Program-made: the position numbers and the translations under genes
Shown here: positions 26,150 through 35,681 of the stretch, in pieces
Layout: each line of letters starts with the position of its first letter
How positions within the stretch are numbered: the first letter of the stretch is position 1
The notes under the pieces: generated by a model
Databases searched by the model: none
Seen by the model: only the letters and a program-made list of their open reading frames with translations
Told to the model about the DNA's origin: nothing
From: UBA7672 sp040398465
GTDB taxonomy: Bacteria > Pseudomonadota > Alphaproteobacteria > Caulobacterales > Hyphomonadaceae
Length of the DNA: 64,000 bases
Assembly: GCA_040398465.1 (NCBI GenBank)
Contig: JBBAUA010000001.1
Span: 62,001-126,000 of the forward strand
Reading direction: 5' to 3'

Positions 26150-27868
26150 CTACTCCGCGCGCTGGGCGTCGCGCAACGCCCTGAACTCGTTGCCCTCGTA
26201 CCAGTTGGGCCAATCGGCCGAGTTGGCGAGACGGGTGACAACCTCCGTCGCAACCTTTGTGTCAGCCTCGATGCCCGACAGATCCCAGCTGTCTTGGTAT
26301 TCGTCAGCGGGCTTGTGATAGGCGTTGTCGGTATAGGCCTTCGCCGCGGCTTCGCCCGCCGCAACCCCGCCATTCACGAGGTCGATGCCGCTGTCGGGGT
26401 AGAGCATTGGCACGCCTTTCTTGGCTAGGCTGATATGGTCCGAGCGATAGAAGTATCCATTCTCGGGCGAAGGGTCCGGACGAATGACACGTCCGGATTC
26501 GGCCAGTACGGTCTTCAGGGCATCTTCGAGCTGCGAGGCGCCAGCCCCAATCACGAGAAGATCCTTGGCCATGCCTGTGGGTTGCATCGCGTCGATGTTG
26601 ATGCCGCCGACGATGTTTTTCAGCGGCATGAGCGGGTTCTCGCCGAAGTAAGCCGAGCCGAGCAGGCCCGACTCTTCCAGCGTCACCGCCAGCACCGTCA
26701 CCGACCGCTTCGGCTGCGGCCCCGCCGCCACCTTCTCGCCGATCTCCAGGATCGCCGCCGTGCCGGTGGCGTTGTCGACCGCGCCATTGTTGATCACGTC
26801 CGCATTCGGATCATCGCCCGTGCCTTTGCCGAGGTGATCCCAGTGCGCCATGAGCAGAACATGCTCATCAGGCGCCTCGGATCCTTTGACGGTCCCGATC
26901 ACATTGCGTGAGTCCTTGAAATCGATGGTCTGGTTGATTGTCGCCGACGCCTTGAGCCCCGTCATCGGGACAGGCTTGAAGCCGCGCTTGTTGGCGGCGG
27001 CGCGCATCTTGTCGATGTCGAGCCCCGCCACCTTGAACAGGTCCGTCGCATGGTCGAGCTGGATCCAGCCCTCCAGCTTCGCGCGGCTCGCCCCGCCATC
27101 ATTGCGCACGAGATCGGCCTGCTCGCCTGTCCATGACCCTTCCACGACGCCCCACCCATAGGATGCCGGCTTCTCCTCATGGATGATCAGCGCCGCCGTC
27201 GCGCCCTGCCGCGCCGCTTCCTCGAACTTGTAGGTCCAGCGGCCGTAATACGTCATCGCCTTGCCGTTGAAGAGCGTGTTGTCGTTGGTCACGAAGCCCG
27301 GGTCGTTGACGAACATCACGACCGTCTTGCCCTTCACGTCGACGCCTGCGTAGTCGTTCCAGTTGGCCTCTGGCGCGACAACGCCATAGCCGACGAACAC
27401 CAGATCGGAATCCGTGAACGATACTGTCTTGTTCTTCTGGTCCTTGGTGATGAACACCGCATCGGGTCCCATCTTCAGGTCCCACGCCTTGTCGCCCGGA
27501 CCAGCGATTTTCAGGGATGACGTCTTCGGGTCCGCCGTCTGCGCGACCATCTTCACGACCTGAAAGTACGTCCCGTCAGGATTACCCGGCGCGAGACCGA
27601 TGCGCTTCATCTCGGCCGCAATCCAGTCAGCTGCTTTCTCGCCTTCCGGATCGCCCGGGCCGCGGCCTTCATACTTGTCGTCCGCGAGTTCCTTGATGCG
27701 CGCAGCGAGATCGGCCGCCGCGATATCCGGCGATGTGGACAGCGTCGAGGTGACCGCGTTGGCGTCGGCCGCAGGCGCCGCCGGCGCGGCAGGCTCCGTG
27801 GGACCGCACCCAGCCAGTCCGATGCTCATCAGCGCGGCCGATACACCCGTAAGCGCAGGCAATTTCAT
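26150..27868 (-). CDS. M28 family metallopeptidase lipoprotein
   Basis: A 572-residue exported zinc aminopeptidase. ATG 27868 is chosen over an in-frame codon 15 bases upstream because GAGGGAG sits 7 bases before it. The signal peptide ends in the lipobox SIGLAGC. A PA-type insert (about 130-300) precedes the M28 domain with its zinc ligands: LMAHWDHLG, NGAVDNATGTA, LEESGLLGS, INIDAMQPTG and YRSDHISLAKKGVP. It probably trims peptides in the periplasm or on the outer membrane. Confidence 0.88.
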   Translation of the reverse strand: MKLPALTGVSAALMSIGLAGCGPTEPAAPAAPAADANAVTSTLSTSPDIAAADLAARIKELADDKYEGRGPGDPEGEKAADWIAAEMKRIGLAPGNPDGTYFQVVKMVAQTADPKTSSLKIAGPGDKAWDLKMGPDAVFITKDQKNKTVSFTDSDLVFVGYGVVAPEANWNDYAGVDVKGKTVVMFVNDPGFVTNDNTLFNGKAMTYYGRWTYKFEEAARQGATAALIIHEEKPASYGWGVVEGSWTGEQADLVRNDGGASRAKLEGWIQLDHATDLFKVAGLDIDKMRAAANKRGFKPVPMTGLKASATINQTIDFKDSRNVIGTVKGSEAPDEHVLLMAHWDHLGKGTGDDPNADVINNGAVDNATGTAAILEIGEKVAAGPQPKRSVTVLAVTLEESGLLGSAYFGENPLMPLKNIVGGINIDAMQPTGMAKDLLVIGAGASQLEDALKTVLAESGRVIRPDPSPENGYFYRSDHISLAKKGVPMLYPDSGIDLVNGGVAAGEAAAKAYTDNAYHKPADEYQDSWDLSGIEADTKVATEVVTRLANSADWPNWYEGNEFRALRDAQRAE

Positions 27869-27927
27869 CCCGGTCTCCCTCAAGTTGCGGGCACACTATC
27901 GCGCGCGGTCGGGGGAGCAAGTGCTGG

Positions 27928-28887
27928 TCAGGTCTTCCAGTCCGGGTGTGCGTCGTCGTGATCATCGGGGACGTGATCCATGCCCGGCGGCTGTGGATCG
28001 CCGGGGAGGGGGATCCAGTGCGTCTCCCCGGGCGGCTGCGTGAACCATGTCCCGTCAAAACCGCCAGCGATCGACGCGCGCCAGTCTGCCGCCGCCTTGG
28101 CCAATCGCTCCTTGGAAGACGCGACGAAGTTCCAGTCGAGAAAGCGCGGCCCATCCAGCTTGTCGCCGCCGGCGAACATGATCCGTGTCCCCGCTCTCAG
28201 CTTTACCCGGCACGGCCGTTGCGGCGACAGGATCGCCATCGTCGCCTCGCCTACAGGCTGCCCCTCTACCTCAGCCGCGCCCTCCACCACATAGAGGCAA
28301 AGCTCATCCGCATCGGGAGCTTCGATCGTCGTGTCGCGTTCCGCCCTGAGCACAAGCTGGCAGATACCGCTGGGAAACTCGACAGGCGACCGATGGCCAT
28401 AGGCAGCCCCGGAGATCAGAACGCCGCTCGCGCCGTCGAGCGCCAATTTCGGGAGTACGGCTGCAGGGTGGTGCTGGAAGCCCGGCGCCTGCTCCTCATG
28501 GCTCTGCGGCAGCGCAACCCATGTCTGGATCGCCTCGATCCGGTGCCCCGCCTCGCGCTCGGCATGCGGCGTCCGCTCCGAATGGGTGATGCCCTTGCCG
28601 GCTGTCATCCAGTTCACGGCGCCCGGCCGAATGGCCTGGTGAGTTCCAAGGCTGTCGCGATGGTCCAGCGCTCCATCGAACAGCCACGTCACCGTGGCGA
28701 GCCCGATGTGCGGATGCGAGCGCACGTCGATTCCCTTGCCTGCCGGCAAGACGGCGGGCCCCAGATGATCGAAGAAGACGAACGGCCCGACATTGCGCCG
28801 GGTCGCAAAAGGCAATACCCGGCGAACGGAAAACCCGCCCAGATCCCGCTCGCGCGGCTCAATGATCATCTCGACGGCGTCGGGCAT
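27928..28887 (-). CDS. pirin family protein
   Basis: A 319-residue bicupin. The N-terminal cupin holds the metal-binding residues in VRSHPHIGLATVTWL and TAGKGITHSERTP; the C-terminal cupin is less conserved. Bacterial pirins include quercetin dioxygenases and regulators of central metabolism; the role here is open. ATG 28887 is chosen because AGAGGAAG lies just before it and it fits the family start, although the frame continues upstream. It is divergent from the alpha/beta hydrolase. Confidence 0.88.
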   Translation of the reverse strand: MPDAVEMIIEPRERDLGGFSVRRVLPFATRRNVGPFVFFDHLGPAVLPAGKGIDVRSHPHIGLATVTWLFDGALDHRDSLGTHQAIRPGAVNWMTAGKGITHSERTPHAEREAGHRIEAIQTWVALPQSHEEQAPGFQHHPAAVLPKLALDGASGVLISGAAYGHRSPVEFPSGICQLVLRAERDTTIEAPDADELCLYVVEGAAEVEGQPVGEATMAILSPQRPCRVKLRAGTRIMFAGGDKLDGPRFLDWNFVASSKERLAKAAADWRASIAGGFDGTWFTQPPGETHWIPLPGDPQPPGMDHVPDDHDDAHPDWKT

Positions 28888-29024
28888 GGGAACTTCCTCT
28901 GTCTGCGGTTGAGTATGGACGACGGCGCCGATGACGGCAAAGTAAGCGGATGACGGCAAACCGCGACATCAATGCGACTGGGTTCTGCCGCCTCCTCGCT
29001 GGGAAAGGCAGGCGTGACGAACAG

Positions 29025-30131
29025 TTGAGACTGCCCAAGCAGTGGCCTGCGGCGATCGTCCTGTCGTTGCTGATTTCCGCCTGCGCCCCGCTCCAGCAGA
29101 GAGCGCTCGCTCCCGAAACCGACCCCGCCCCCGGCTTCTCCGACACCGCTTTCACCAGCTTCGACGGCGCCCGCCTTGGCCTCGACACCTACCCCGCCCG
29201 CGCGCCGGGGCAGGGCGCAGGACCCTGTGACGACGGCGCGGGCATCGATCTCGACACGGTGGCAGCCGCATCCGCCTGCGCCGCATCCGCCGAAGTCTAC
29301 GCCGCTGAGCCCGACGTCGTTATCATCGCCGTCCACGGCATGAACGATTATGCCGGCGCCTTCATTGATGCAGGCGAATGGTGGTCCGCCAACGGCGCGA
29401 CCGTCTACGCCTACGACCAGCGCGGCTTCGGTCGCTCCCCTGGCTGGATGATCTGGCCGAGCCACGCCGTCATGCGGAAGGATCTCGAAACCGCCATCGA
29501 AATAGCCCGCGCGCGCCACCCCGGAGCAAAAGTCGCCGTCGTAGGCGAGAGCATGGGTGCGGCCGTCTCCGTCACCACCTTCGCCCGCTCAGACGCGAGC
29601 AAGCCCGACGCGCTGATCCTCTCAGGTCCGGGCTTCCGCGGCTGGGGCGCGCTGCCATTGCTCTACAGCGCCAGCCTCTGGGTTGCCTCCCATGTCCGGC
29701 CCGACTGGATTGTCGTGCCGCCAGACGGCGTCCGCATTGTCGCCACCGACAACAACCGCAAGCTGCGCGAGATGTGGTTCGACCCGCTTGTCCAGAAATC
29801 CAACCGGATCGACAGCGTCTATGGCGTCGTCTCGATGATGGAGGAGGCGGACCAGACGATCTCCCGCCTGCCGGCCAGCGTGCCGACCCTCATGCTCTAC
29901 GGCGCCAAGGACGAGATGATTCCCGTCGAGGGCGTCCAGCGCGCGACGGCCAAGATGCCGCCCCACGTCCAGACGGCCTACTATGTGAACGGCTACCACC
30001 TGCTCCTGAACGACCTTCAGGCTCACAAGGTCTGGGGCGATATCCTGGCCTTTGTTCGCGACCCGGAATCACCCCTCCCATCGGGCGCCCCGGCGCTACC
30101 TTGGTTCGGTAATCAGGACGCAAACCGTTGA
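29025..30131 (+). CDS. alpha/beta hydrolase, monoacylglycerol-lipase-like, lipoprotein
   Basis: A serine hydrolase of about 368 residues. Nucleophile elbow VGESMGA, acid in YGAKDEMIPV, His in VNGYHLLLND, and oxyanion HGMNDYAGAF are all present. A TTG at 29025 gives a clean lipoprotein signal (LRLPKQWPAAIVLSLLISAC); an ATG at 28950 in the same frame is the alternative. Between strand segments there is an unusual insert with paired cysteines (GPCDDGAG ... SACAAS), possibly a disulfide-bonded loop over the active site. Likely a periplasmic lipid or ester hydrolase. Confidence 0.82.
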   Translation: MRLPKQWPAAIVLSLLISACAPLQQRALAPETDPAPGFSDTAFTSFDGARLGLDTYPARAPGQGAGPCDDGAGIDLDTVAAASACAASAEVYAAEPDVVIIAVHGMNDYAGAFIDAGEWWSANGATVYAYDQRGFGRSPGWMIWPSHAVMRKDLETAIEIARARHPGAKVAVVGESMGAAVSVTTFARSDASKPDALILSGPGFRGWGALPLLYSASLWVASHVRPDWIVVPPDGVRIVATDNNRKLREMWFDPLVQKSNRIDSVYGVVSMMEEADQTISRLPASVPTLMLYGAKDEMIPVEGVQRATAKMPPHVQTAYYVNGYHLLLNDLQAHKVWGDILAFVRDPESPLPSGAPALPWFGNQDANR

Positions 30132-30218
30132 AATTGCACGGGTCCATTGGGCCCGAAAATTAACCAAAGCCGGTTAGTCTGCGCGCTCTGGGAAGGGCAT
30201 TCGAGGATCGCGCGCGGA

Positions 30219-31310
30219 ATGCTGGCGCAAGTGAAAAAACTGGCAGGCGGCGATGTCGCCGGGCGCCTTGGCGCCTGGTGGAGCGGTCGCGATTACGTCC
30301 CGCCGGTGGAAGGCGAGGGCGCTCCGGCCGAAGAAAAGCCGGCCACAAAGGCTGACGCCCCGAAGGCCGAGCCTCCCAAGGCGGATGCCGCCAAGGAGCC
30401 AGCCAAGGCTGAAGCCCCCGTTTCGATCGCCCCAATTCCCGAAACGCCCGCGCCGGCCGCGGCGCCGCTCGATGGCGGCGAGATTCGCATCCGCGCGCTC
30501 GAGACACTCTGGGGCGAGGGCAGGCTCTCGCCCGGCTCATTCGCGCTCGACACCCACATGATCGACGCTGCGCTTGAACTCGCCGACCGCCCCGGCTCAA
30601 TCGGTTTCATCGGCGCCGACGCCTCCCTGCTCAACGCCTTCACTGCACAGTCCGATCGCAAACCCATCGCCAACGAATGGCGTGGCGCCTGCGTCTCGCG
30701 CCTCAATCAGCTCGTCGCCAATGCTGCGTTCACTGTCAGCGAAGTGGATCGTCCGCGCGGCTTCCAGGATGGCGCGCTCCCCGCAATCGTCACCGTCGAA
30801 GCCTTCGCCTACGCCGACCACAAGGCCGGCCTCGTCGGCCGCGTCTTCCGCGCGCTCGATGCGGGTGGCCGCTGGGTCTTCGTCGACACAACGCGCCGCA
30901 CGAAGAAGACGCCGCCGCAAGCCTTCGCCTCTGCCTGGGCCGAACCGCAACTCTCGACCAACGACGAGATCGAGGAGCTGCTCACGCTCGCCGGCTTCAA
31001 GACCATCCGCCGCGTCTCCGTCGCCGACCTTGTCATGGTTTCTGCGAAACAGGGCTACGCCAATCTCTCGCAAGTCATCGAAAGCGCCTCGAGTTCAGGT
31101 CTCTCAGGCCGCGAAGGCGCGCTCTTCCTGCAGGAGCTTGCCTGGGAAGCGCAAAGCTGGCGCGCTCGCATGCGCGCCATCGAAGGCGGCGCGCTCGAAG
31201 TGAACCTCTGGGTCGCCGACCGCACCGAACAGCAGGGCCCACTGAAGATCGCCCTAGACCAGTTGATCAAGCCGGACGATGCAGGCGCTGCGGACGCCTT
31301 GTTCGAGTAG
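30219..31310 (+). CDS. methyltransferase-fold protein with degenerate SAM motif
   Basis: A 363-residue protein from ATG 30219 (frame open from 30147). Residues about 25-95 are a Lys/Ala/Pro/Glu-rich linker. The rest resembles class I methyltransferases of the phosphoethanolamine type: ALETLWGEGRLSPGS, then a strand-loop where motif I would be (SIGFIGADASLLNAFTA) and a VFRALDAGGRWVFVDT post-motif. The glycine-rich DxGxGxG of motif I is missing, so SAM binding is doubtful. It may be a pseudoenzyme or a regulator. It follows the hydrolase by 87 bases. Confidence 0.6.
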   Translation: MLAQVKKLAGGDVAGRLGAWWSGRDYVPPVEGEGAPAEEKPATKADAPKAEPPKADAAKEPAKAEAPVSIAPIPETPAPAAAPLDGGEIRIRALETLWGEGRLSPGSFALDTHMIDAALELADRPGSIGFIGADASLLNAFTAQSDRKPIANEWRGACVSRLNQLVANAAFTVSEVDRPRGFQDGALPAIVTVEAFAYADHKAGLVGRVFRALDAGGRWVFVDTTRRTKKTPPQAFASAWAEPQLSTNDEIEELLTLAGFKTIRRVSVADLVMVSAKQGYANLSQVIESASSSGLSGREGALFLQELAWEAQSWRARMRAIEGGALEVNLWVADRTEQQGPLKIALDQLIKPDDAGAADALFE

Positions 31311-31420
31311 GCTTGGCCGAAGCCAATCCGTGCCGTAGCGGCATACTTGCCCCCGCCCAAACGTCATGAAAACACCGCATCCAACGCGTGGCGATCGGCC
31401 CACGCGATGGAGCCTAAGTC

Positions 31421-32728
31421 ATGAGGCAGGTGACACCCTTCTCGCGCCGGTCATTCGTCGCGCTCGCTTTTGCGTTGTCGCTGGTTGGCTGCGCGCCCGC
31501 AGAAAAGGCTGCCGCACCAGATCAGGCGCCGAGCGAGGCCGCGATTGCTGAATCCGCCCGGGCGATCCATGAGGAGAGCCTCGTGCTGGATGCGCATGCC
31601 GACATCGTGGTTCCCTCCACCGCCGCCAATTTCCTCAGCGCCGACGGCTCGTCGAAGGTGTCCCCCGAAAAGCTCAAGGCAGGGGGCGTCGGCGCTGTCG
31701 TCATGGCGATCGCCGTCGGACCGGGTCCACGCACGCGGGAAGACGACAGGAAGGCCCGTGCGGAAGCCGATGAGAAGCTTGCAGCTATCCAGGCGCTTGC
31801 GGCTGCCAACGCCGACACGGTGGCAATCGCAAGATCTGCCGATGAGATCCTCGCGATCCGCGAAAGCGGCAAGACGGCGCTGATCCTTGGCTTCCAGAAC
31901 GCAAGGGCTCTCGAAGGGCAAGTAGCTGCGCTCGATACGTTCTATGAGGCAGGCGTGCGGGTCTTTGCGCTGAACCATCTTGCGCACAATGATTTCTCGG
32001 ATTCCTCGCGTCCGTTCCACGACCCGGTCAGCAAGCAATACGAGCCGGACGCGCATGGTGGGCTATCGGCGCTGGGGCTGGCTGCCATCGACCGCATCAA
32101 CGCGCTCGGAGGCGTGGTCGATGTGTCTCAGGCATCGAAGGCTGCAACGCTCGCGACCATTGCCAGATCCAAGACGCCCGTGATTGCCAGCCACTCGAAT
32201 GTTCGCGCGATCTCGGACGCAACGCGCAATCTTTCCGACGAGGAGATCGATCGCATCGGCGCGACCGGGGGCGTCATCCACGTCGCGCCGTTCACGGCTT
32301 ACCTTGTCAACTTCTCGACGCCGGAAAAGCTTGAGGCGATCAGGAAGGCGCGAAGCGCTGCGGGCCTGCCCGAGACGTATTCCTACCCCTACGAACTCTA
32401 CTGGGAACTTCCCGACCCGGCGGCGCGAGAGACGTTCACGACGTCGATCCGCGAGTCGCTTGGGCCAGCAACGATCGACACGATGATCGATCACATCGAC
32501 TACATCGTGAAGCGCATCGGCATCGACCATGTCGGCATCGGCACGGACTTCAATCACGGTAGCGGCATTGAAGGCTATGACGATGCGAGCGCCTCATTCG
32601 CCGTGACCCTTGGGCTCCTCCGCCGCGGATACTCGGCGGAGGACATCAAGAAGATCTGGGGCGGCAATTTCCTGCGCGTCATGCGCCAGGCGGAAGCAGC
32701 GGCCGGAAAGGCTGGGCCCCCGCAATAG
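31421..32728 (+). CDS. membrane dipeptidase (peptidase M19), lipoprotein
   Basis: A 435-residue exported dipeptidase of the renal-dipeptidase family, acting on dipeptides including D-amino-acid forms. The signal is FVALAFALSLVGC with lipobox LVGC. Zinc-site motifs are LDAHADIV, AHNDFSDSSRPF, VIASHSNVRAISD and IGTDFNHGSGIEGYDDA. It stands alone, 110 bases after the previous gene. With the M28 gene it adds to an exported peptide-scavenging set. Confidence 0.9.
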   Translation: MRQVTPFSRRSFVALAFALSLVGCAPAEKAAAPDQAPSEAAIAESARAIHEESLVLDAHADIVVPSTAANFLSADGSSKVSPEKLKAGGVGAVVMAIAVGPGPRTREDDRKARAEADEKLAAIQALAAANADTVAIARSADEILAIRESGKTALILGFQNARALEGQVAALDTFYEAGVRVFALNHLAHNDFSDSSRPFHDPVSKQYEPDAHGGLSALGLAAIDRINALGGVVDVSQASKAATLATIARSKTPVIASHSNVRAISDATRNLSDEEIDRIGATGGVIHVAPFTAYLVNFSTPEKLEAIRKARSAAGLPETYSYPYELYWELPDPAARETFTTSIRESLGPATIDTMIDHIDYIVKRIGIDHVGIGTDFNHGSGIEGYDDASASFAVTLGLLRRGYSAEDIKKIWGGNFLRVMRQAEAAAGKAGPPQ

Positions 32729-32904
32729 GTCCCCCTCGCGCGACTTCTCCGCCAATTGGCAAGGCCATGGCCGACGGTGGCGCCGATTGCCCTGTGATAC
32801 GCAATTTCTTGCTCCGCTGCGATGTTCACCCCACCCGCCCTTGGGGCTATACGCGCGCCAACCTGCGCTGGCGCTGATCCCTTCAGCGCACTCCGGAGCA
32901 ACCG

Positions 32905-33939
32905 ATGTTCGACAAGTTCGCCTTCGCCGGCCACGAGAGTGTGCACCACTTCTTCGATGCGAAGACTGGCCTCCGCGCGATCATCGCGCTTCACTCCACG
33001 GCGCGCGGTCCCGCTGCCGGTGGATGCCGCATGTGGAACTACGCCACCGCCGAGGAAGCCCTCGTCGACGCGCTGCGCCTCTCGCAAGGGATGAGCTACA
33101 AGAACGCCATGGCCGACCTGCCGCTCGGCGGCGGCAAGGCCGTGATCTGGGGCAATTCACGAACTGACAAGACGTCCGACCTGTTCCGCGCCCTCGGCCG
33201 CGCCATCAACTCGCTCAACGGGACATACTGGTCGGCCGAAGATGTCGGCGTCTCCGTGCAGGACATGGCCTTTGCAGCGGAGGAGACGAAATACGTCTCC
33301 GGCCTTTCGACAGGCAAGGCAGCCAGTGGCGACCCGTCGCCCGTGACAGCGAAGGGCGTCTTCCTCGGTCTGAAGGCCGCTGCCCTTCGCGCCTTTGGAA
33401 CGGATGACCTTTCCAGCCGCACCATAGCGGTACAGGGCGTGGGTCATGTCGGCGGCTATCTGTGCCGGCATCTGGCAGGGGCGGGCGCCAAACTCGTCAT
33501 CACCGACGTGAACACCGAAGCGCTCGACCAGATCGCTCGCGCCACAGGCGCACAGGTCGTCGCCCCCGCGGACATCTACGATGTCGCCGCCGATATCTTC
33601 TCGCCCAACGCCCTCGGCGCCATCATCAACCCCGACACCCTGCCGCGCCTCCGCGTGCGCGTGATTGCCGGCGGCGCCAACAACCAGCTCGCCACGCCAG
33701 AGATGGGCGACAGCCTGAGCGGGAAGGGCATCGTCTACGCCCCCGATTACGTCATAAACGGCGGCGGCATCATCAATGTCGCCTCCGAAATATCCGGCGC
33801 CTACGATCCTGCCTGGGTTGAGGCAAAGCTCAAGCGCCTGATCCAGACCCTCGGCGATGTGCTCGACCAGGCCCAGCGCGAAGGCCGCGGCGCCAACCGC
33901 GTCGCCGACGAAATCGCCCGCAGCCGAATTACCCGCTGA
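32905..33939 (+). CDS. Glu/Leu/Phe/Val dehydrogenase (leucine dehydrogenase-like)
   Basis: A 344-residue NAD-dependent amino acid dehydrogenase that deaminates branched-chain or related amino acids to 2-oxo acids. The substrate site is GPAAGGCRMWNYATAEEAL and LSQGMSYKNAMADLPLGGGK with the catalytic Lys; the NAD fold has VQGVGHVGGYLCRHL. The length matches octameric leucine dehydrogenases. Strong start ATG 32905 after CGGAGCAACCG. It has its own 176-base upstream gap. Confidence 0.88.
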   Translation: MFDKFAFAGHESVHHFFDAKTGLRAIIALHSTARGPAAGGCRMWNYATAEEALVDALRLSQGMSYKNAMADLPLGGGKAVIWGNSRTDKTSDLFRALGRAINSLNGTYWSAEDVGVSVQDMAFAAEETKYVSGLSTGKAASGDPSPVTAKGVFLGLKAAALRAFGTDDLSSRTIAVQGVGHVGGYLCRHLAGAGAKLVITDVNTEALDQIARATGAQVVAPADIYDVAADIFSPNALGAIINPDTLPRLRVRVIAGGANNQLATPEMGDSLSGKGIVYAPDYVINGGGIINVASEISGAYDPAWVEAKLKRLIQTLGDVLDQAQREGRGANRVADEIARSRITR

Positions 33940-34097
33940 CCCCCGCGCAGATGCTCCGGGCGCCGATCATTAAATCTGTTCGCTCGCCGGTTGCATTTGT
34001 GTGACGCAGGTCTAGGTTCGCAAATGTTGCATTGCAGCGTAATGCTCAGACGCCGAATGAATGGCGCGGCAATTGCTGGGGTTATTGGTTGGTGTAG

Positions 34098-34113
34098 CTG
34101 CCCGTCAGGGCAG
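34098..34113. promoter_or_regulatory. small hairpin before a 92-residue ORF
   Basis: CTGCCC and GGGCAG pair with a GTCA loop, 18 bases before the next ATG, in a locally AT-rich 192-base gap. It would lie in the leader of the following gene and could affect its translation. No U-tract follows. Confidence 0.25.
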
Positions 34114-34131
34114 TGGACTTCGGGGGGTGTG

Positions 34132-34410
34132 ATGTCTGAAGTCGTTGTCTTCATGGGCGCAGAAGAAAGCCGTGATCCCTCGCGCCTGATGAACGCCGTC
34201 GATGCCTTCGCCAAATGGGCGTCCGAGTCCGGCCTGTCGGGTGAGCAAAGCGACGCCCCCCACATCATGGTCAAAAGCGAATTCTCCGGTGGCGAGATGC
34301 GCCGCAAGCTCGTTTTCCAGCATCGCGACCACGCCGCCCGCTTCCTGGTCTTCTGGCGCTCGGAGCGCCAACGGGCGCGGCCATCCGACGCCGTCGCCGC
34401 CCAGGCCTGA
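34132..34410 (+). CDS. hypothetical protein, 92 residues
   Basis: A small acidic-to-basic protein that I do not recognise (MSEVVVFMGAEESRDPSRLM ... FLVFWRSERQRARPSDAV). It has no signal peptide or membrane segment. ATG 34132 follows CGGGGGGTGTG. The region upstream is clearly poorer in G+C than its surroundings, so the gene has its own promoter region. thiO follows after 43 bases. Confidence 0.55.
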   Translation: MSEVVVFMGAEESRDPSRLMNAVDAFAKWASESGLSGEQSDAPHIMVKSEFSGGEMRRKLVFQHRDHAARFLVFWRSERQRARPSDAVAAQA

Positions 34411-34453
34411 CACCGCCTCTGGCCGTTCGCGCTGACGCCACTATAGAGGCGCC

Positions 34454-35644
34454 ATGTCCGCCTCGCCCTCCACCCGGAAGCCAGCTCTGCGCGTCGCCGT
34501 CGTTGGCGCAGGCATTGTGGGGCTCAGCATCGCGCTGGAACTGCGCAGTCGCGGCGCCGATGTGGCGGTTTACGACCGTGGCCTCGAACTCGGCGGCGGC
34601 GTCACCATCCGCGCGGCGGGCATGCTGGGCGCCGCGTTCGAATGGGCGGCCGAGCATGACCAGCGTGCGCTCGCCGCATTGGCGCGCCATGCAGGGCAGC
34701 TGTGGCCGGAATACGCCGCCCGCCTCGAACGCCTCGGCGGCGGCGCCGTCGAATATTCGCGAGAAGGCGCGCTCGTTGTCGCCCGCATGCAGGCCGAGGC
34801 CGACTGGCTGACCAACCTCACCGCCGCCTGCCAGGCGCGCAACGTCCCCGCGCTCACCTTGCCGCTGAAGGACGTCGCCGTCCGCGAGCCCGCCCTTGCG
34901 CGCTCCATCCTCGCAGCGCTCTGGCTGCCCGACGACCAGCAGGTCGATCCCGTCCTCGTCCTCCAGCGACTCGGCGCCGCGCTCGCGCGCACGGGCGTTG
35001 GGCTCCGCTTTGGCCGCCAGGTAGATCGCATCACGGCCGGCCAGCATTTCCTGATGCCAGACGGCGAACGCTATGACCGCGTCGTGATCGCCAATGGCGC
35101 TCAGCCAGCGCCACTGTTCGTTGGCCCCCGCGGCGCGCGGCTGTCTCCCGGCCTGCCCGCTCCCGTGCCCGTGAAAGGGCACATGCTCGCCCTCGCGCCG
35201 ATCGAGCAGGGGCCTCGCCATGTCATCCACGCGCGCGATGTCTACATCGCCCCCAAATCGCGCTGGATCCTCATCGGCGCCACGACGGAGAGAAACCGCG
35301 CTGACACTGAGGTCGACCGCGACGCCATCGCCCAGCTCCGCGCCCGCGCCGCCGTCCTCGTACCAGCGCTCGCCGATGCTCCTGAACTCACCGCCTGGGC
35401 CGGCGTCCGGCCCGGCAGCCCCGATGACCAGCCGATGATCGGCCAGACCGCCATCCCCGGCGTCTTCGCCGCCCTCGGCCACTATCGCAACGGTGTCCTC
35501 TTCGCCCCGGCTACCGCGGAAATCGTCGCCGACCAGGTCATTGACGGGAAAGTGAGCCCGCTCGCCGCGGCCTTTGACCCCACCCGGTTTGACAACCCGG
35601 ACGCGGCGCCGCACTCGCCCTCCGGCAAAGGCTCCGATAACTAG
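34454..35644 (+). CDS. thiO: glycine oxidase ThiO (FAD-dependent, DAO family)
   Basis: A 396-residue flavoprotein that oxidises glycine to dehydroglycine for thiazole formation in thiamine synthesis. The FAD motif is VAVVGAGIVGLSIALEL, followed by the DAO-typical TIRAAGMLGAAFEWAAEHD; the C-terminal GHYRNGVLFAPATAEIVAD is characteristic of ThiO. thiS and thiG lie about 20 kb away, so the pathway is split across the window. The last 20 residues are a disordered extension (DAAPHSPSGKGSDN). Confidence 0.82.
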   Translation: MSASPSTRKPALRVAVVGAGIVGLSIALELRSRGADVAVYDRGLELGGGVTIRAAGMLGAAFEWAAEHDQRALAALARHAGQLWPEYAARLERLGGGAVEYSREGALVVARMQAEADWLTNLTAACQARNVPALTLPLKDVAVREPALARSILAALWLPDDQQVDPVLVLQRLGAALARTGVGLRFGRQVDRITAGQHFLMPDGERYDRVVIANGAQPAPLFVGPRGARLSPGLPAPVPVKGHMLALAPIEQGPRHVIHARDVYIAPKSRWILIGATTERNRADTEVDRDAIAQLRARAAVLVPALADAPELTAWAGVRPGSPDDQPMIGQTAIPGVFAALGHYRNGVLFAPATAEIVADQVIDGKVSPLAAAFDPTRFDNPDAAPHSPSGKGSDN

Positions 35645-35681
35645 CGTTACAACGAGAGCTGACAGGCCACGGGAGAGTCAC

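Noticed and set aside
34016..34030. LexA-like box GTTC-N7-TTGC
   Set aside because: The second half deviates from GTTC and the downstream gene has no link to DNA damage.
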